This document shows positions 1-6,303 of a stretch of DNA of 46,681 nucleotides, piece after piece (the stretch's first letter is position 1; each line of letters begins with the position of its first letter). The translations under genes were made by a program, and so were the position numbers. Under the pieces are notes generated by a model. It did not search any database. It saw only the letters and a program-made list of their open reading frames with translations, and had not been told where the DNA came from. Source of the DNA: Candidatus Multivorans thiocomprendens (GTDB lineage: Bacteria; Acidobacteriota; Thermoanaerobaculia; Multivoradales; Multivoraceae); NCBI GenBank assembly GCA_027493375.1, contig JAPVWO010000284.1, forward strand, positions 1 through 46,681. Direction: 5' to 3'.

Positions 1-1
1 C

Positions 2-3000
2 TCCCGCCCTTCCCGGCGCACCCGCAGGAGCCGAAGCCGGCGCCGGAGGCGAACACCGACAACGACGAGCTGGAGGTCGGTCGTCGACGCCGTTCGCGAG
101 GACATCGAGCAGCAGGGCCTTCCCGAGAAGACCTCTTCCTCAAGGCACGGAGAGCCCGAGATCCGGTTCCTGATCAACGCCGCGACAAGCCGCAACGCCG
201 GCGGCCTGATGATCGACATCTTCGGCCGCAAGCGGAATCCGCAGGGCGAGTTCGGCAAGCTCAAGCGGCTCAACCTCGACCACGCCAAGGTCGAAGAACT
301 GCTCCGCCTGAGCTCGCTCGACGCCAACGCCTCCTCCACGAACGGCGGGTCCCCGACCGCGGAGCCGGCGATGGTCACGGCGCTGCCGCCCGAGTCGCCG
401 CAGCGCCAGGGGCGCAAGCGCAAGGCCGGGCGCGGCCGAGCCTCGGGTCGGCCTCAGATCCAGCGCGTCTTGGTGCCCCTGAACTGGGTCGATCACCTGC
501 TGCCGCGCCTCAGCGAAGACGGCCAGCTCTTCTGGTGGGACGGTCGGTCCCTCGCCAACCTGCACCCGGTGAGCTTCGACGACGGCGAACCCTGGCGCCT
601 CACGCTGCAACTCGAGATCGCCGCCGCCAGCCGGATCCGGCTCCGCGGACTGCTCAAGCGCGGCGACGAGACGACACCTCTCAGCCGCGCGGCCCTTGTG
701 CTGCCGTTCCCAAACGGCAACGGCGCCACGTCCGGCGCCGACGCTGCGGAAGCCGGCAACACGCTGCTGCTGCTCGACAACTCGGTCGGCCGCCTGCACC
801 TCGAGCCGCAGCGCGACCAGCCGTGGCACTCGCTGCTCGGTGCGAGCGGCGATCTGGTCATCCCGGACGAGGACCTGGAAGCGGCCGTGACCAGCCTTCT
901 GGAGCTGCCCGCCCTGCCTCCCCTGGAGCTTCCGGAAGAGGTCTACCTCTCCGAAGAGTCCCCGGTCCCCCAGCCGCGGCTGGCGCTCGAGCCGGAGGAC
1001 GCGCCGGAGTGGATGAACCCCCAGCTCGAGGCCCGCCTCTCCTTCGGCTACGGCAGCCTGAACGTCGACGCCGGCGATCCGAGGTCGGCGGTGGTCGACT
1101 GGGAGGAACATCGCTTCGTCCGGCGCGACCAGAAAGTCGAACAGGACGCGCTTGTCCGTCTCCTCGAGCTCGGCCTGAAGCCGGTCGCATCCAAGGCCGG
1201 CCACAGCCTGGAGCTCGAGCCGCGCGACCTGCCCGCGGTCGCCGAGCCGCTGCTCGCGGAGGGATGGGAGGTCGAAGCCCACGGCGCTTCGATCCGGCCG
1301 CCAAGTCCGCCGGCGTTACGCATCGAGAGCGGCGTCGACTGGTTCGAGCTCAGCGGCCAGATCGACTTCGGAGAAGACCAGATCGAGTTCTCGGAGATCC
1401 TGTCGGCGATTTCGGAAGGCCGGCGATCGGTCGAGCTGGACGACGGATCGAAGGGACTCCTGCCGGCGGCCTGGGTCGAGAACTACGGCTCGCTAAGCCA
1501 GCTTGCCCAGGCCTCGAGCGAAGAGGGACTGCGCTTCCTGCCCTCGCAGGCCTTGCTGGTCGACGCCCTGCTCGCGGTGACGCCGCCGGTGAACGTCAGC
1601 AAGACCTTCGCCGAGCTGCGCGAGAAACTGAGCACCTTCTCGTCGATCAAGCCGAAGAAGGAGCCGCGCAGCTTCGTCGGCGCCCTCCGCAACTACCAGC
1701 GCCTCGGACTGGGCTGGCTGTGCTTCCTCCGCGAGTTCGGCCTCGGCGGCGTGCTCGCGGACGACATGGGGCTGGGCAAGACGATCCAGGCGTTGGCTCT
1801 GCTCCGCATGTACCGCACCGCCTCGCGGACCACGAAGCTGCCCTACCTCGTCGTCGCCCCGCGCAGCCTCGTGTACAACTGGATTGACGAGGCCGCCCGT
1901 TTCACACCGGACCTCAAGGTGCTGGAGTACGCGGGTCGCGACCGCGAGGAGCTGCGGGATCAAGTCGCCTCGGCCGACCTGGTCGTCACGACCTACGGCA
2001 CGGTCCGCCGCGACATCGGCTATCTGGCGACCGTCGACTTCGACACCGTGATCCTCGACGAGGCCCAGGCGATCAAGAACGCGACCTCGCAGACCGCCAA
2101 GGCCTGCCGCCTGCTGACCGGCAAGCACCGTCTGGCGCTCACGGGCACCCCGATCGAGAATCACCTGGGCGAACTCGGCTCGATCTTCGAGTTCCTCAAT
2201 CCGGGTCTGCTCGGCCGGCTGCCAGCCCTCGACGTGCTGGCCGGTGGCAGGGCGCCGAGCCAGAAGGAGCTGGCCCTCGTGGCCAAGGGTCTGCGGCCCT
2301 TCATTCTCCGCCGCAGCAAGCGAGAGGTGCTCCCGGACCTGCCGGAGAAGACCGAGCAGATCCTGCAGTGCACCCTGAACCCGAAGCAGCAGGAAATCTA
2401 CGATCAGCTCCGCGCCGGCTACCGCGACAGCCTGCTGAAGCAGGTCGAGGACAAGGGTGTCGGCGGATCGGCGATGCAGGTCCTCGAGGCGCTGCTCCGC
2501 CTGCGCCAGGTCGCCTGCCACCCGGGGCTCATCGACGAGTCCTGGAACGACGCCGGCAGCGCCAAGCTCGAGTCGCTGTTCGAGCAGGTGTCCGAGGTGC
2601 TCGCCGAGGGGCACAAGTGCCTGGTGTTCTCCCAGTTCACGTCGCTGCTGGCCTACGTACGGACCCACCTCGAGGACCAGGGCGTCCCGTACGCCTACCT
2701 CGACGGCCAGACCCGGAACCGGGGCGAGGTGGTAGAGCACTTCCAGAACGACCAGGACACGAACATCTTCCTGATCAGCCTGAAGGCGGGCGGCGTCGGC
2801 CTGAACCTGACCGCCGCCGGCTACGTTTTCCTGCTCGACCCCTGGTGGAACCCGGCGGTCGAAGCGCAGGCCATCGACCGCACCCACCGCATCGGCCAGA
2901 CCCAGCCCGTCTTCGCCTATCGCCTGATCGCCCGCGACACCGTGGAGGAGAAGATGCTGGAACTCCAGCGCTCGAAGCGGCAGATCGCCGACGCGATCCT

Positions 3001-3064
3001 CGAAGGCGGCGGATCGTCCCTGCGGGATCTCACCGCCGACGATCTCCGGCTCCTGCTGAGCTAG
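2..3064 (+). CDS. SNF2-family DEAD/DEAH-box helicase, 5' partial
   Basis: ATP-dependent SNF2/Rad54-type DNA translocase. The first ATG in frame is at 209 (951 residues from there), but the frame stays open to the window edge and residues just before the ATG look coding, so the true start is probably outside the window. Counting from 209: a poorly conserved N-terminal half of about 480 residues, then Walker A DDMGLGKT near 519-526, the DEAQ box (LDEAQAIKN) near 616, LTGTPIENHLGEL near 645, and the C-terminal helicase lobe with LVFSQF, GGVGLNLTAAG near 862 and DRTHRIGQ near 890. The catalytic motifs are complete. Near position 80 the acidic/proline-rich reading switches from frame 1 to frame 2, which suggests a frameshift or sequencing error. 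The gene ends before a strong terminator and stands alone. Family assignment is certain; the cellular role (repair, transcription or chromatin-like remodelling) is not. Confidence 0.93.
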   Translation, partial: SRPSRRTRRSRSRRRRRTPTTTSWRSVVDAVREDIEQQGLPEKTSSSRHGEPEIRFLINAATSRNAGGLMIDIFGRKRNPQGEFGKLKRLNLDHAKVEELLRLSSLDANASSTNGGSPTAEPAMVTALPPESPQRQGRKRKAGRGRASGRPQIQRVLVPLNWVDHLLPRLSEDGQLFWWDGRSLANLHPVSFDDGEPWRLTLQLEIAAASRIRLRGLLKRGDETTPLSRAALVLPFPNGNGATSGADAAEAGNTLLLLDNSVGRLHLEPQRDQPWHSLLGASGDLVIPDEDLEAAVTSLLELPALPPLELPEEVYLSEESPVPQPRLALEPEDAPEWMNPQLEARLSFGYGSLNVDAGDPRSAVVDWEEHRFVRRDQKVEQDALVRLLELGLKPVASKAGHSLELEPRDLPAVAEPLLAEGWEVEAHGASIRPPSPPALRIESGVDWFELSGQIDFGEDQIEFSEILSAISEGRRSVELDDGSKGLLPAAWVENYGSLSQLAQASSEEGLRFLPSQALLVDALLAVTPPVNVSKTFAELREKLSTFSSIKPKKEPRSFVGALRNYQRLGLGWLCFLREFGLGGVLADDMGLGKTIQALALLRMYRTASRTTKLPYLVVAPRSLVYNWIDEAARFTPDLKVLEYAGRDREELRDQVASADLVVTTYGTVRRDIGYLATVDFDTVILDEAQAIKNATSQTAKACRLLTGKHRLALTGTPIENHLGELGSIFEFLNPGLLGRLPALDVLAGGRAPSQKELALVAKGLRPFILRRSKREVLPDLPEKTEQILQCTLNPKQQEIYDQLRAGYRDSLLKQVEDKGVGGSAMQVLEALLRLRQVACHPGLIDESWNDAGSAKLESLFEQVSEVLAEGHKCLVFSQFTSLLAYVRTHLEDQGVPYAYLDGQTRNRGEVVEHFQNDQDTNIFLISLKAGGVGLNLTAAGYVFLLDPWWNPAVEAQAIDRTHRIGQTQPVFAYRLIARDTVEEKMLELQRSKRQIADAILEGGGSSLRDLTADDLRLLLS

Positions 3065-3157
3065 AGCCGGGCGCCGGGCGGGCGTCCGCACCGCCGCCGC
3101 CACGTTAGCCGGCGCGGCGGCTGCGACCACATTCAGCCGGTTCTTCCGGCTGCTTCC

Positions 3158-3198
3158 AAGGGCCTTCGGAACCGTCAATCGGTTCCGAAGGCCCTTTT
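3158..3198 (+). terminator. Rho-independent terminator of the SNF2 gene
   Basis: A perfect stem of about 16 bp (3158-3173 with 3181-3196) encloses a 7-base loop (GTCAATC) and runs into TTTT at 3195-3198. It lies 94 bases after the helicase stop and separates that gene from the peptide operon. Confidence 0.9.
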
Positions 3199-3292
3199 GC
3201 GTCTTAGTCGATACACGCGGCCGCTGAACCCACGGCCACCGACAACAGCCCGGCCGTCCGGCCGTCACGAACGCAACCAATGGAGCTGGACG

Positions 3293-3514
3293 ATGACGTC
3301 CCCGAACCTCCCACCGAATCTCCGCACACCGCGAACCAGACCGCACGCCGGTCATCGGCTGCGCGGATGGAACCCCCGACTCTCCCAGCCTCCGGCCAGC
3401 GCCCTTGAAGCACGCCTGACCCGCGCGTTCCACATGCTCGGCGCTCCGTCCGCGCCACTCGTCTCGATGCTGCACAGCCGGTCCACCGGCCTGGCGGGAA
3501 GGCGGCGGCGATGA
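3293..3514 (+). CDS. Small ORF leading the peptide operon, unknown function
   Basis: A 73-residue arginine- and proline-rich reading frame. It starts with ATG at 3293 behind a GGAGCTGG purine stretch, and its stop overlaps the ATG of the thioredoxin-like gene (ATGA at 3511-3514). That overlap and the GC-rich third positions in its second half (around ALEARLTRAFHML) favour translation. The first third is low-complexity and could be non-coding. I recognise no domain. A competing 42-residue ORF begins at 3280 (MELDDDVPEPPTE) in another frame. If real, it may be a coupling peptide or a regulator of the operon. Confidence 0.35.
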   Translation: MTSPNLPPNLRTPRTRPHAGHRLRGWNPRLSQPPASALEARLTRAFHMLGAPSAPLVSMLHSRSTGLAGRRRR

Positions 3515-4017
3515 ACCGGCGCCGTCTGGCCACCGCTGCCATCGTCGTGGCCGTTCTCGCCCCCCTCGGGGGTCTGCTCTGGTTCGAATCCGGGATCCGC
3601 GCCCGGCAGGCCCAGCGCCCGGAAGTCGGCGCGATGTTCCCCGCGCTGCCGGGCTTCGCGGACGGCGAGACCCTGCCGGCCGCTCCCGGCCGGCTCCGGG
3701 TCGTGACCTTCGCCAGGGCCGGCTGCGGGAACTGTGACCGCACCATCACCGCCCTGCAGCGCATGGCCCGGACCGAGGGTCCGACCTTCGACCTGATCGC
3801 GGTCGTCGCCGGCTCGGGTTCGCCCGAACCCGGCGGCGACGGCGTCCACGCGGCCATCGCCGATCCGGACGCCTCCGTCTCGAGGCGCTTCGGCGTGGTC
3901 CACGTGCCGCTCGTGTTCCTGGTCGACGGACAGTCCCGGATCCTCGCGGTCGCCACCGGCGAACGTCCGGAGACCGCCTGGCGCACCTTTCTGGAGGCCG
4001 GAACCGATGCGCTCTGA
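3511..4017 (+). CDS. Thioredoxin-like (TlpA/ResA-type) membrane-anchored protein
   Basis: 168 residues. An N-terminal hydrophobic segment (about 6-24) should anchor the protein facing the periplasm. The thioredoxin fold follows, with the redox motif CGNC at residues 72-75 (context RAGCGNCDRT) and the usual later segment VVHVPLVFLVDG carrying the cis-proline. Such proteins reduce, oxidise or isomerise disulfides of exported substrates. The gene overlaps the C39 peptidase gene by 11 bases and lies just upstream of four small exported proteins that each carry exactly two cysteines, so I infer that those peptides are its substrates. Alternatives are cytochrome c maturation or a general reductase, but no maturation genes are nearby. 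Confidence 0.85.
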   Translation: MNRRRLATAAIVVAVLAPLGGLLWFESGIRARQAQRPEVGAMFPALPGFADGETLPAAPGRLRVVTFARAGCGNCDRTITALQRMARTEGPTFDLIAVVAGSGSPEPGGDGVHAAIADPDASVSRRFGVVHVPLVFLVDGQSRILAVATGERPETAWRTFLEAGTDAL

Positions 4018-4609
4018 CCGGTTCCGGATCCGCCCCCCGCACGCGGCCGCCGCCGGCCTGCTAGTTGCGGCCGGCCTCGTGACGGTCGCGGCCCGGGCAC
4101 TGGGGCCCACCATGGACCGGCTGGCCTGGGCCGCCACCCTCGACCCGTCGGCGCCGGCCCCGGGCGAGATCGTTCGCCAGCAAAGGCGCTCCGACTGCGG
4201 TCCGGCGGCCCTGAAGATGGTCCTCGACCATTGGGGCATCGAGGACGCCACGCTCGCCGAACTCGAGATCGCGACCGGAACCGGCCCGGACGGCACCAGC
4301 CTCCTGGCCCTCAAGAAAGCCGCCGAGGAACGGGGCGTGACGAGCCAGGGTCTCCGGCTTCCGGTCCACCGGCTCCGCGAGATCCCGCTCCCCGCGATCG
4401 CCCACGTTCACGGCGACCACTTCGTCGTCATTCGCAGCGCCGGCGACGCACTCGTCATCGACGACCCTTCCCTCGGCCGGTTGCGCATGAGTTCCAGGAC
4501 CTTTGAACGGTCCTGGGACGGCGTCGTTCTGGCCTTCACCGGCGGCCCGCCACCGATTTCCCGGACGGCCACGATGCCGTCCGTTTCACCCGCAACCCAC
4601 AACCCTTGA
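4007..4609 (+). CDS. Free-standing C39-family cysteine peptidase, membrane anchored
   Basis: 200 residues. After an N-terminal hydrophobic anchor (about 14-32) comes a C39 peptidase domain. The catalytic Cys64 lies in SDCGPAALKMVLDHWG with glutamines at 58-59 for the oxyanion hole, His138 lies in HVHGDHFVVI, and the Asp lies in IDDPSLG (152/153). C39 domains remove double-glycine leaders from bacteriocins and related peptides. They are normally fused to an ABC exporter and act in the cytosol. Here the domain is alone and its anchor implies a periplasmic position. It overlaps the thioredoxin-like gene and is followed after 15 bases by the first of four small secreted-protein genes, two or three of which carry GG/GA motifs. 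Its last codons lie inside the duplicated leader region. Assignment is strong; the substrate is inferred from position. Confidence 0.88.
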   Translation: MRSDRFRIRPPHAAAAGLLVAAGLVTVAARALGPTMDRLAWAATLDPSAPAPGEIVRQQRRSDCGPAALKMVLDHWGIEDATLAELEIATGTGPDGTSLLALKKAAEERGVTSQGLRLPVHRLREIPLPAIAHVHGDHFVVIRSAGDALVIDDPSLGRLRMSSRTFERSWDGVVLAFTGGPPPISRTATMPSVSPATHNP

Positions 4610-4760
4610 AGGAGATATCCCTCGATGAAACTCCGCATTTCTTTCCTTTCCCTCTTCTTCCTGTTTCTCACCGGCGCCGTGATGGCGACGCCGACCACCG
4701 GCGAGGCGCCGGACTCGGGCGACGTCACACTGGTGGCCGCCTGGGACGTCGGGCCGGTCG
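4575..4760 (+). repeat. Tandem duplication, copy 1: 5' UTR plus leader of a peptide gene
   Basis: The 50 bases before the gene at 4625 and its first 45 or so codons closely match 5163-5349. Shared blocks include CACCC-CAACCCACAACC, AAGGAGA-ATCCCT and the coding block for MATPT-GE-PD-GD-TLV-AW. The copy starts inside the end of the C39 gene. Similarity stops where the two mature regions begin. Confidence 0.8.
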
Positions 4761-4936
4761 CCGCCCATGACGGCTACGCCCTCCGGCCGGAGGCGCCGAT
4801 ACGGACGGCTGTGTACCTCCCCTGGCCCTGCGACGGCTTTCCCTTTCCTCCCTCGCCCCGCCCCTTCCCGGTTCCCTGGCCGTTCCCGAGCCCGTGGCCC
4901 GGTCCCGACAAGTGCCTTCCCCCCATTCTCTTCTAG
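4625..4936 (+). CDS. Small secreted proline-rich two-cysteine protein (precursor-like)
   Basis: 103 residues with AAGGAGA before the ATG. Residues 1-21 form a clear Sec-type signal peptide ending in VMA. Residues 22-46 (TPTTGEAPDSGDVTLVAAW) are shared with the paralogue at 5214. The rest is unrelated to it: a Pro/Phe/Trp-rich stretch between Cys69 and Cys97 (FPFPPSPRPFPVPWPF), ending in KCLPPILF. The pattern of conserved leader and divergent tail resembles ribosomal peptide precursors. Unlike its neighbours it has no obvious GG or GA motif before the tail, so its processing would differ. Function is unknown. Confidence 0.75.
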   Translation: MKLRISFLSLFFLFLTGAVMATPTTGEAPDSGDVTLVAAWDVGPVAAHDGYALRPEAPIRTAVYLPWPCDGFPFPPSPRPFPVPWPFPSPWPGPDKCLPPILF

Positions 4937-4976
4937 CCCCGCGTTCTGACATCCAAGAGCCTCAAGGAGAAGCGAA

Positions 4977-5150
4977 ATGAAGGCCACATCAACTCTGATC
5001 GCGAACCTGCCCGAGGGAGGCCTAGCGACCGTCACCGGCGGTACCGACCTTGTCGTCTCCTGGCCTTGCATGGTGCTAGCGGCACTGGTCGACACCATCG
5101 CTCCCGGCCTGGGCGCCCTGATCGCCCTTAGCTGCTACTTCCCAGTCTGA
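4977..5150 (+). CDS. Double-glycine-leader peptide, bacteriocin-like precursor
   Basis: 57 residues, ATG 4977 behind CAAGGAGAAGCGA. It begins MKATSTLIANLPEGGLATV, followed by TGG. Measured from the cleavage point after GG, hydrophobic residues fall at -12 (Leu), -7 (Leu) and -4 (Val). This is the arrangement C39 peptidases recognise in class II bacteriocin leaders. The predicted mature peptide is 35 residues, hydrophobic and glycine/alanine-rich, with two cysteines (mature positions 9 and 31) and ending SCYFPV. There is no Sec signal peptide, unlike the three neighbours, so it would need an ABC-type exporter. It sits 367 bases after a C39 gene. The leader is seen directly; antimicrobial activity is inference. 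A signalling peptide is an alternative. Confidence 0.78.
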   Translation: MKATSTLIANLPEGGLATVTGGTDLVVSWPCMVLAALVDTIAPGLGALIALSCYFPV

Positions 5151-5162
5151 GCCAAAGCGAAC

Positions 5163-5349
5163 CACCCGTCCGTCTCACCCACAACCCACAACCTTCAAAG
5201 GAGAAATCCCTAGATGAGATATCGCATCGCCCTCCTTTCCGTCCTCTCTCTGTTCTTCGCCGGAGCCGCTATGGCGACACCAACCGCAGGCGAGGTGCCC
5301 GACCCAGGCGACACCACGCTGGTCACTGCCTGGGGTCTCGGACGGGTCG
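5163..5349 (+). repeat. Tandem duplication, copy 2: 5' UTR plus leader of a peptide gene
   Basis: Second copy of the 4575-4760 unit. It covers the 50 bases before the gene at 5214 and its first 45 or so codons, with the same ribosome-binding region (AAAGGAGAAATCCCT) and the same leader coding blocks. The unit spacing of about 588 bases includes the GG-leader gene at 4977, so the duplication may have carried or been split by that gene. Confidence 0.8.
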
Positions 5350-5573
5350 CAACATCGGCCCCAGCCGTGTCCGCCCTCCAGCCTGCCCCGAGCCTCGGCC
5401 CGCAGTCGCTGTCTGACCGGGTTCTGGCTCGAACAGCAGGGGCAGGCCCCACTTCCGACTTCCTGTGCGGCGCGGCCACTGGCGCCGGCTTCGCTCTCGC
5501 CTTGACCGGCGTCGGTGCGGGCCCTGGTCTGGCGCTGGCAGGCGCTGGCATGGTCTGCGCCATGTTCTTCTGA
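5214..5573 (+). CDS. Secreted two-cysteine precursor with Sec signal and GA leader motif
   Basis: 119 residues. Signal peptide about 1-21 (ends AMA), then the block TPTAGEVPDPGDTTLVTAW shared with the protein at 4625. After a linker comes DRVLARTAGA, which lines up with ELLATATGG-type motifs of the neighbours (acidic at -10, Leu at -7, Gly-Ala at -2/-1), GA being an accepted variant of GG. The tail is about 42 residues, very Gly/Ala-rich and hydrophobic, with Cys85 and Cys115 near its two ends, ending MVCAMFF. I infer export by Sec, then cleavage by the C39 enzyme. The GA reading is less certain than the GG in the neighbours. Confidence 0.75.
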   Translation: MRYRIALLSVLSLFFAGAAMATPTAGEVPDPGDTTLVTAWGLGRVATSAPAVSALQPAPSLGPQSLSDRVLARTAGAGPTSDFLCGAATGAGFALALTGVGAGPGLALAGAGMVCAMFF

Positions 5574-5640
5574 ACTGGCCCTGCCAGAAGCCAATCAGGC
5601 CCTTCACACAAGACACTCTGAATCACTGAAAGGAAAAGAC

Positions 5641-5928
5641 ATGTCCAAGAAAGCAGTAGCTGCAACCGTCCTTCTCACGTTCGTGTTCGCCCTGGCCCCG
5701 GCCGCGGGCGCCAGTGGACCCACCGTCCCGACGGGCAGCATCCCGGTCGAGGCCGAGCAGACCGGGGAAGCGTTGCTCGCCACGGCAACCGGCGGAACGA
5801 ACTGGAGCTGCATCGGCGCGGTGCTCGCCTTCAGCTTCGTTGCCATGGGAGCCGGCGCCGCCACCGGCGGTGTCGGGGCCGCAATTGTCGGAGCCTACGC
5901 GCCTGTTGCGCTGGTCTTCTGCAAGTAG
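5641..5928 (+). CDS. Secreted two-cysteine precursor with Sec signal and GG leader motif
   Basis: 95 residues, ATG 5641 after GAAAGGAAAAGAC. Residues 1-24 are a Sec signal peptide (ending AAGA). The segment EALLATATGG at 43-52 closely matches EGGLATVTGG of the 57-residue peptide at 4977. Both are followed by Thr. The predicted mature part (53-95, 43 residues) is Gly/Ala-rich and hydrophobic with Cys57 and Cys94 at its ends, finishing VFCK. Two processing signals in one precursor is unusual: Sec export first, then a double-glycine cut by a periplasmic C39 enzyme. A longer in-frame start upstream exists, but only this ATG gives a signal peptide at the N-terminus. Confidence 0.78.
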   Translation: MSKKAVAATVLLTFVFALAPAAGASGPTVPTGSIPVEAEQTGEALLATATGGTNWSCIGAVLAFSFVAMGAGAATGGVGAAIVGAYAPVALVFCK

Positions 5929-5968
5929 GACCCGCCCTTACTCACAGAAGATCGGCATAGAGAGAGTT

Positions 5969-6039
5969 CGATGGCAACGAAGACAACCCCGGAGCGGCCC
6001 CGGTCAGCTCGACTGTCCGCTTCCTCTTCGTTGCCATCG
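5969..6039. repeat. Inverted repeat with 15-bp perfect arms between precursor and transporter genes
   Basis: Arms 5969-5983 (CGATGGCAACGAAGA) and 6025-6039 are perfect reverse complements around a 41-base spacer, which itself has a small GGAGCGG/CCGCTTCC pairing. It lies 41 bases after the last precursor stop. There is no T-run, so it is not a classical terminator. It could attenuate read-through, stabilise the precursor mRNA or bind a regulator. The rest of the 5929-6303 gap holds the family 1 repeat and no convincing gene. Confidence 0.65.
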
Positions 6040-6059
6040 GCTCTCCACCCCGCAGAGAT

Positions 6060-6215
6060 GTTTGACGGACGCTATACCGGCGCGCTAGCGTCCGTCTGTT
6101 GGTCGTCAGACGCGCAGTGGGCCTGCGAGCCGGACCCCCTGCCAGACCTAGCCGTCGCCCCTGGGCCCAGGGTCGCTCCCTGCGTCGGGCAAGTCGGCGG
6201 GGGGTCTCGTTTCTC
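6060..6215 (+). repeat. Interspersed structured repeat family 1, copy 1
   Basis: It shares ordered blocks with 11965-12115 in the same orientation: GTTTGACGGAC at the left end, GTTGGT-GTC, GTGGGCCTGCGAGCCGG (6117-6133), CCTGCC and GGGTCGCTCCC (6170-6180). Between blocks the copies differ. A small hairpin has stem CAGGG/CCCTG (6168-6182) around loop TCGCT, and the other copy has the same loop on a different, longer stem. At the left end, GACGGACGCTA and TAGCGTCCGTC form an 11-bp inverted repeat. It lies immediately before the ABC module. Confidence 0.6.
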
Positions 6216-6303
6216 CTGCGCAGAGCGGCCGATTCGGCCCGCCACCAGTCCAGGTGCCGGCCCACCCTTCCTCAGAGCCGGCTAGAGCGACACCCAGGAC
6301 TCG

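Noticed and set aside
3280-3408. 42-residue ORF MELDDDVPEPPTE overlapping the small leading ORF
   Set aside because: No independent RBS and no coupling to the next gene; the 3293 frame with the ATGA overlap is the better candidate.
5971-6285. Frames of about 105 residues on both strands between precursor and transporter genes
   Set aside because: They run through the inverted repeat and the family 1 repeat, have no recognisable protein features and no convincing RBS.
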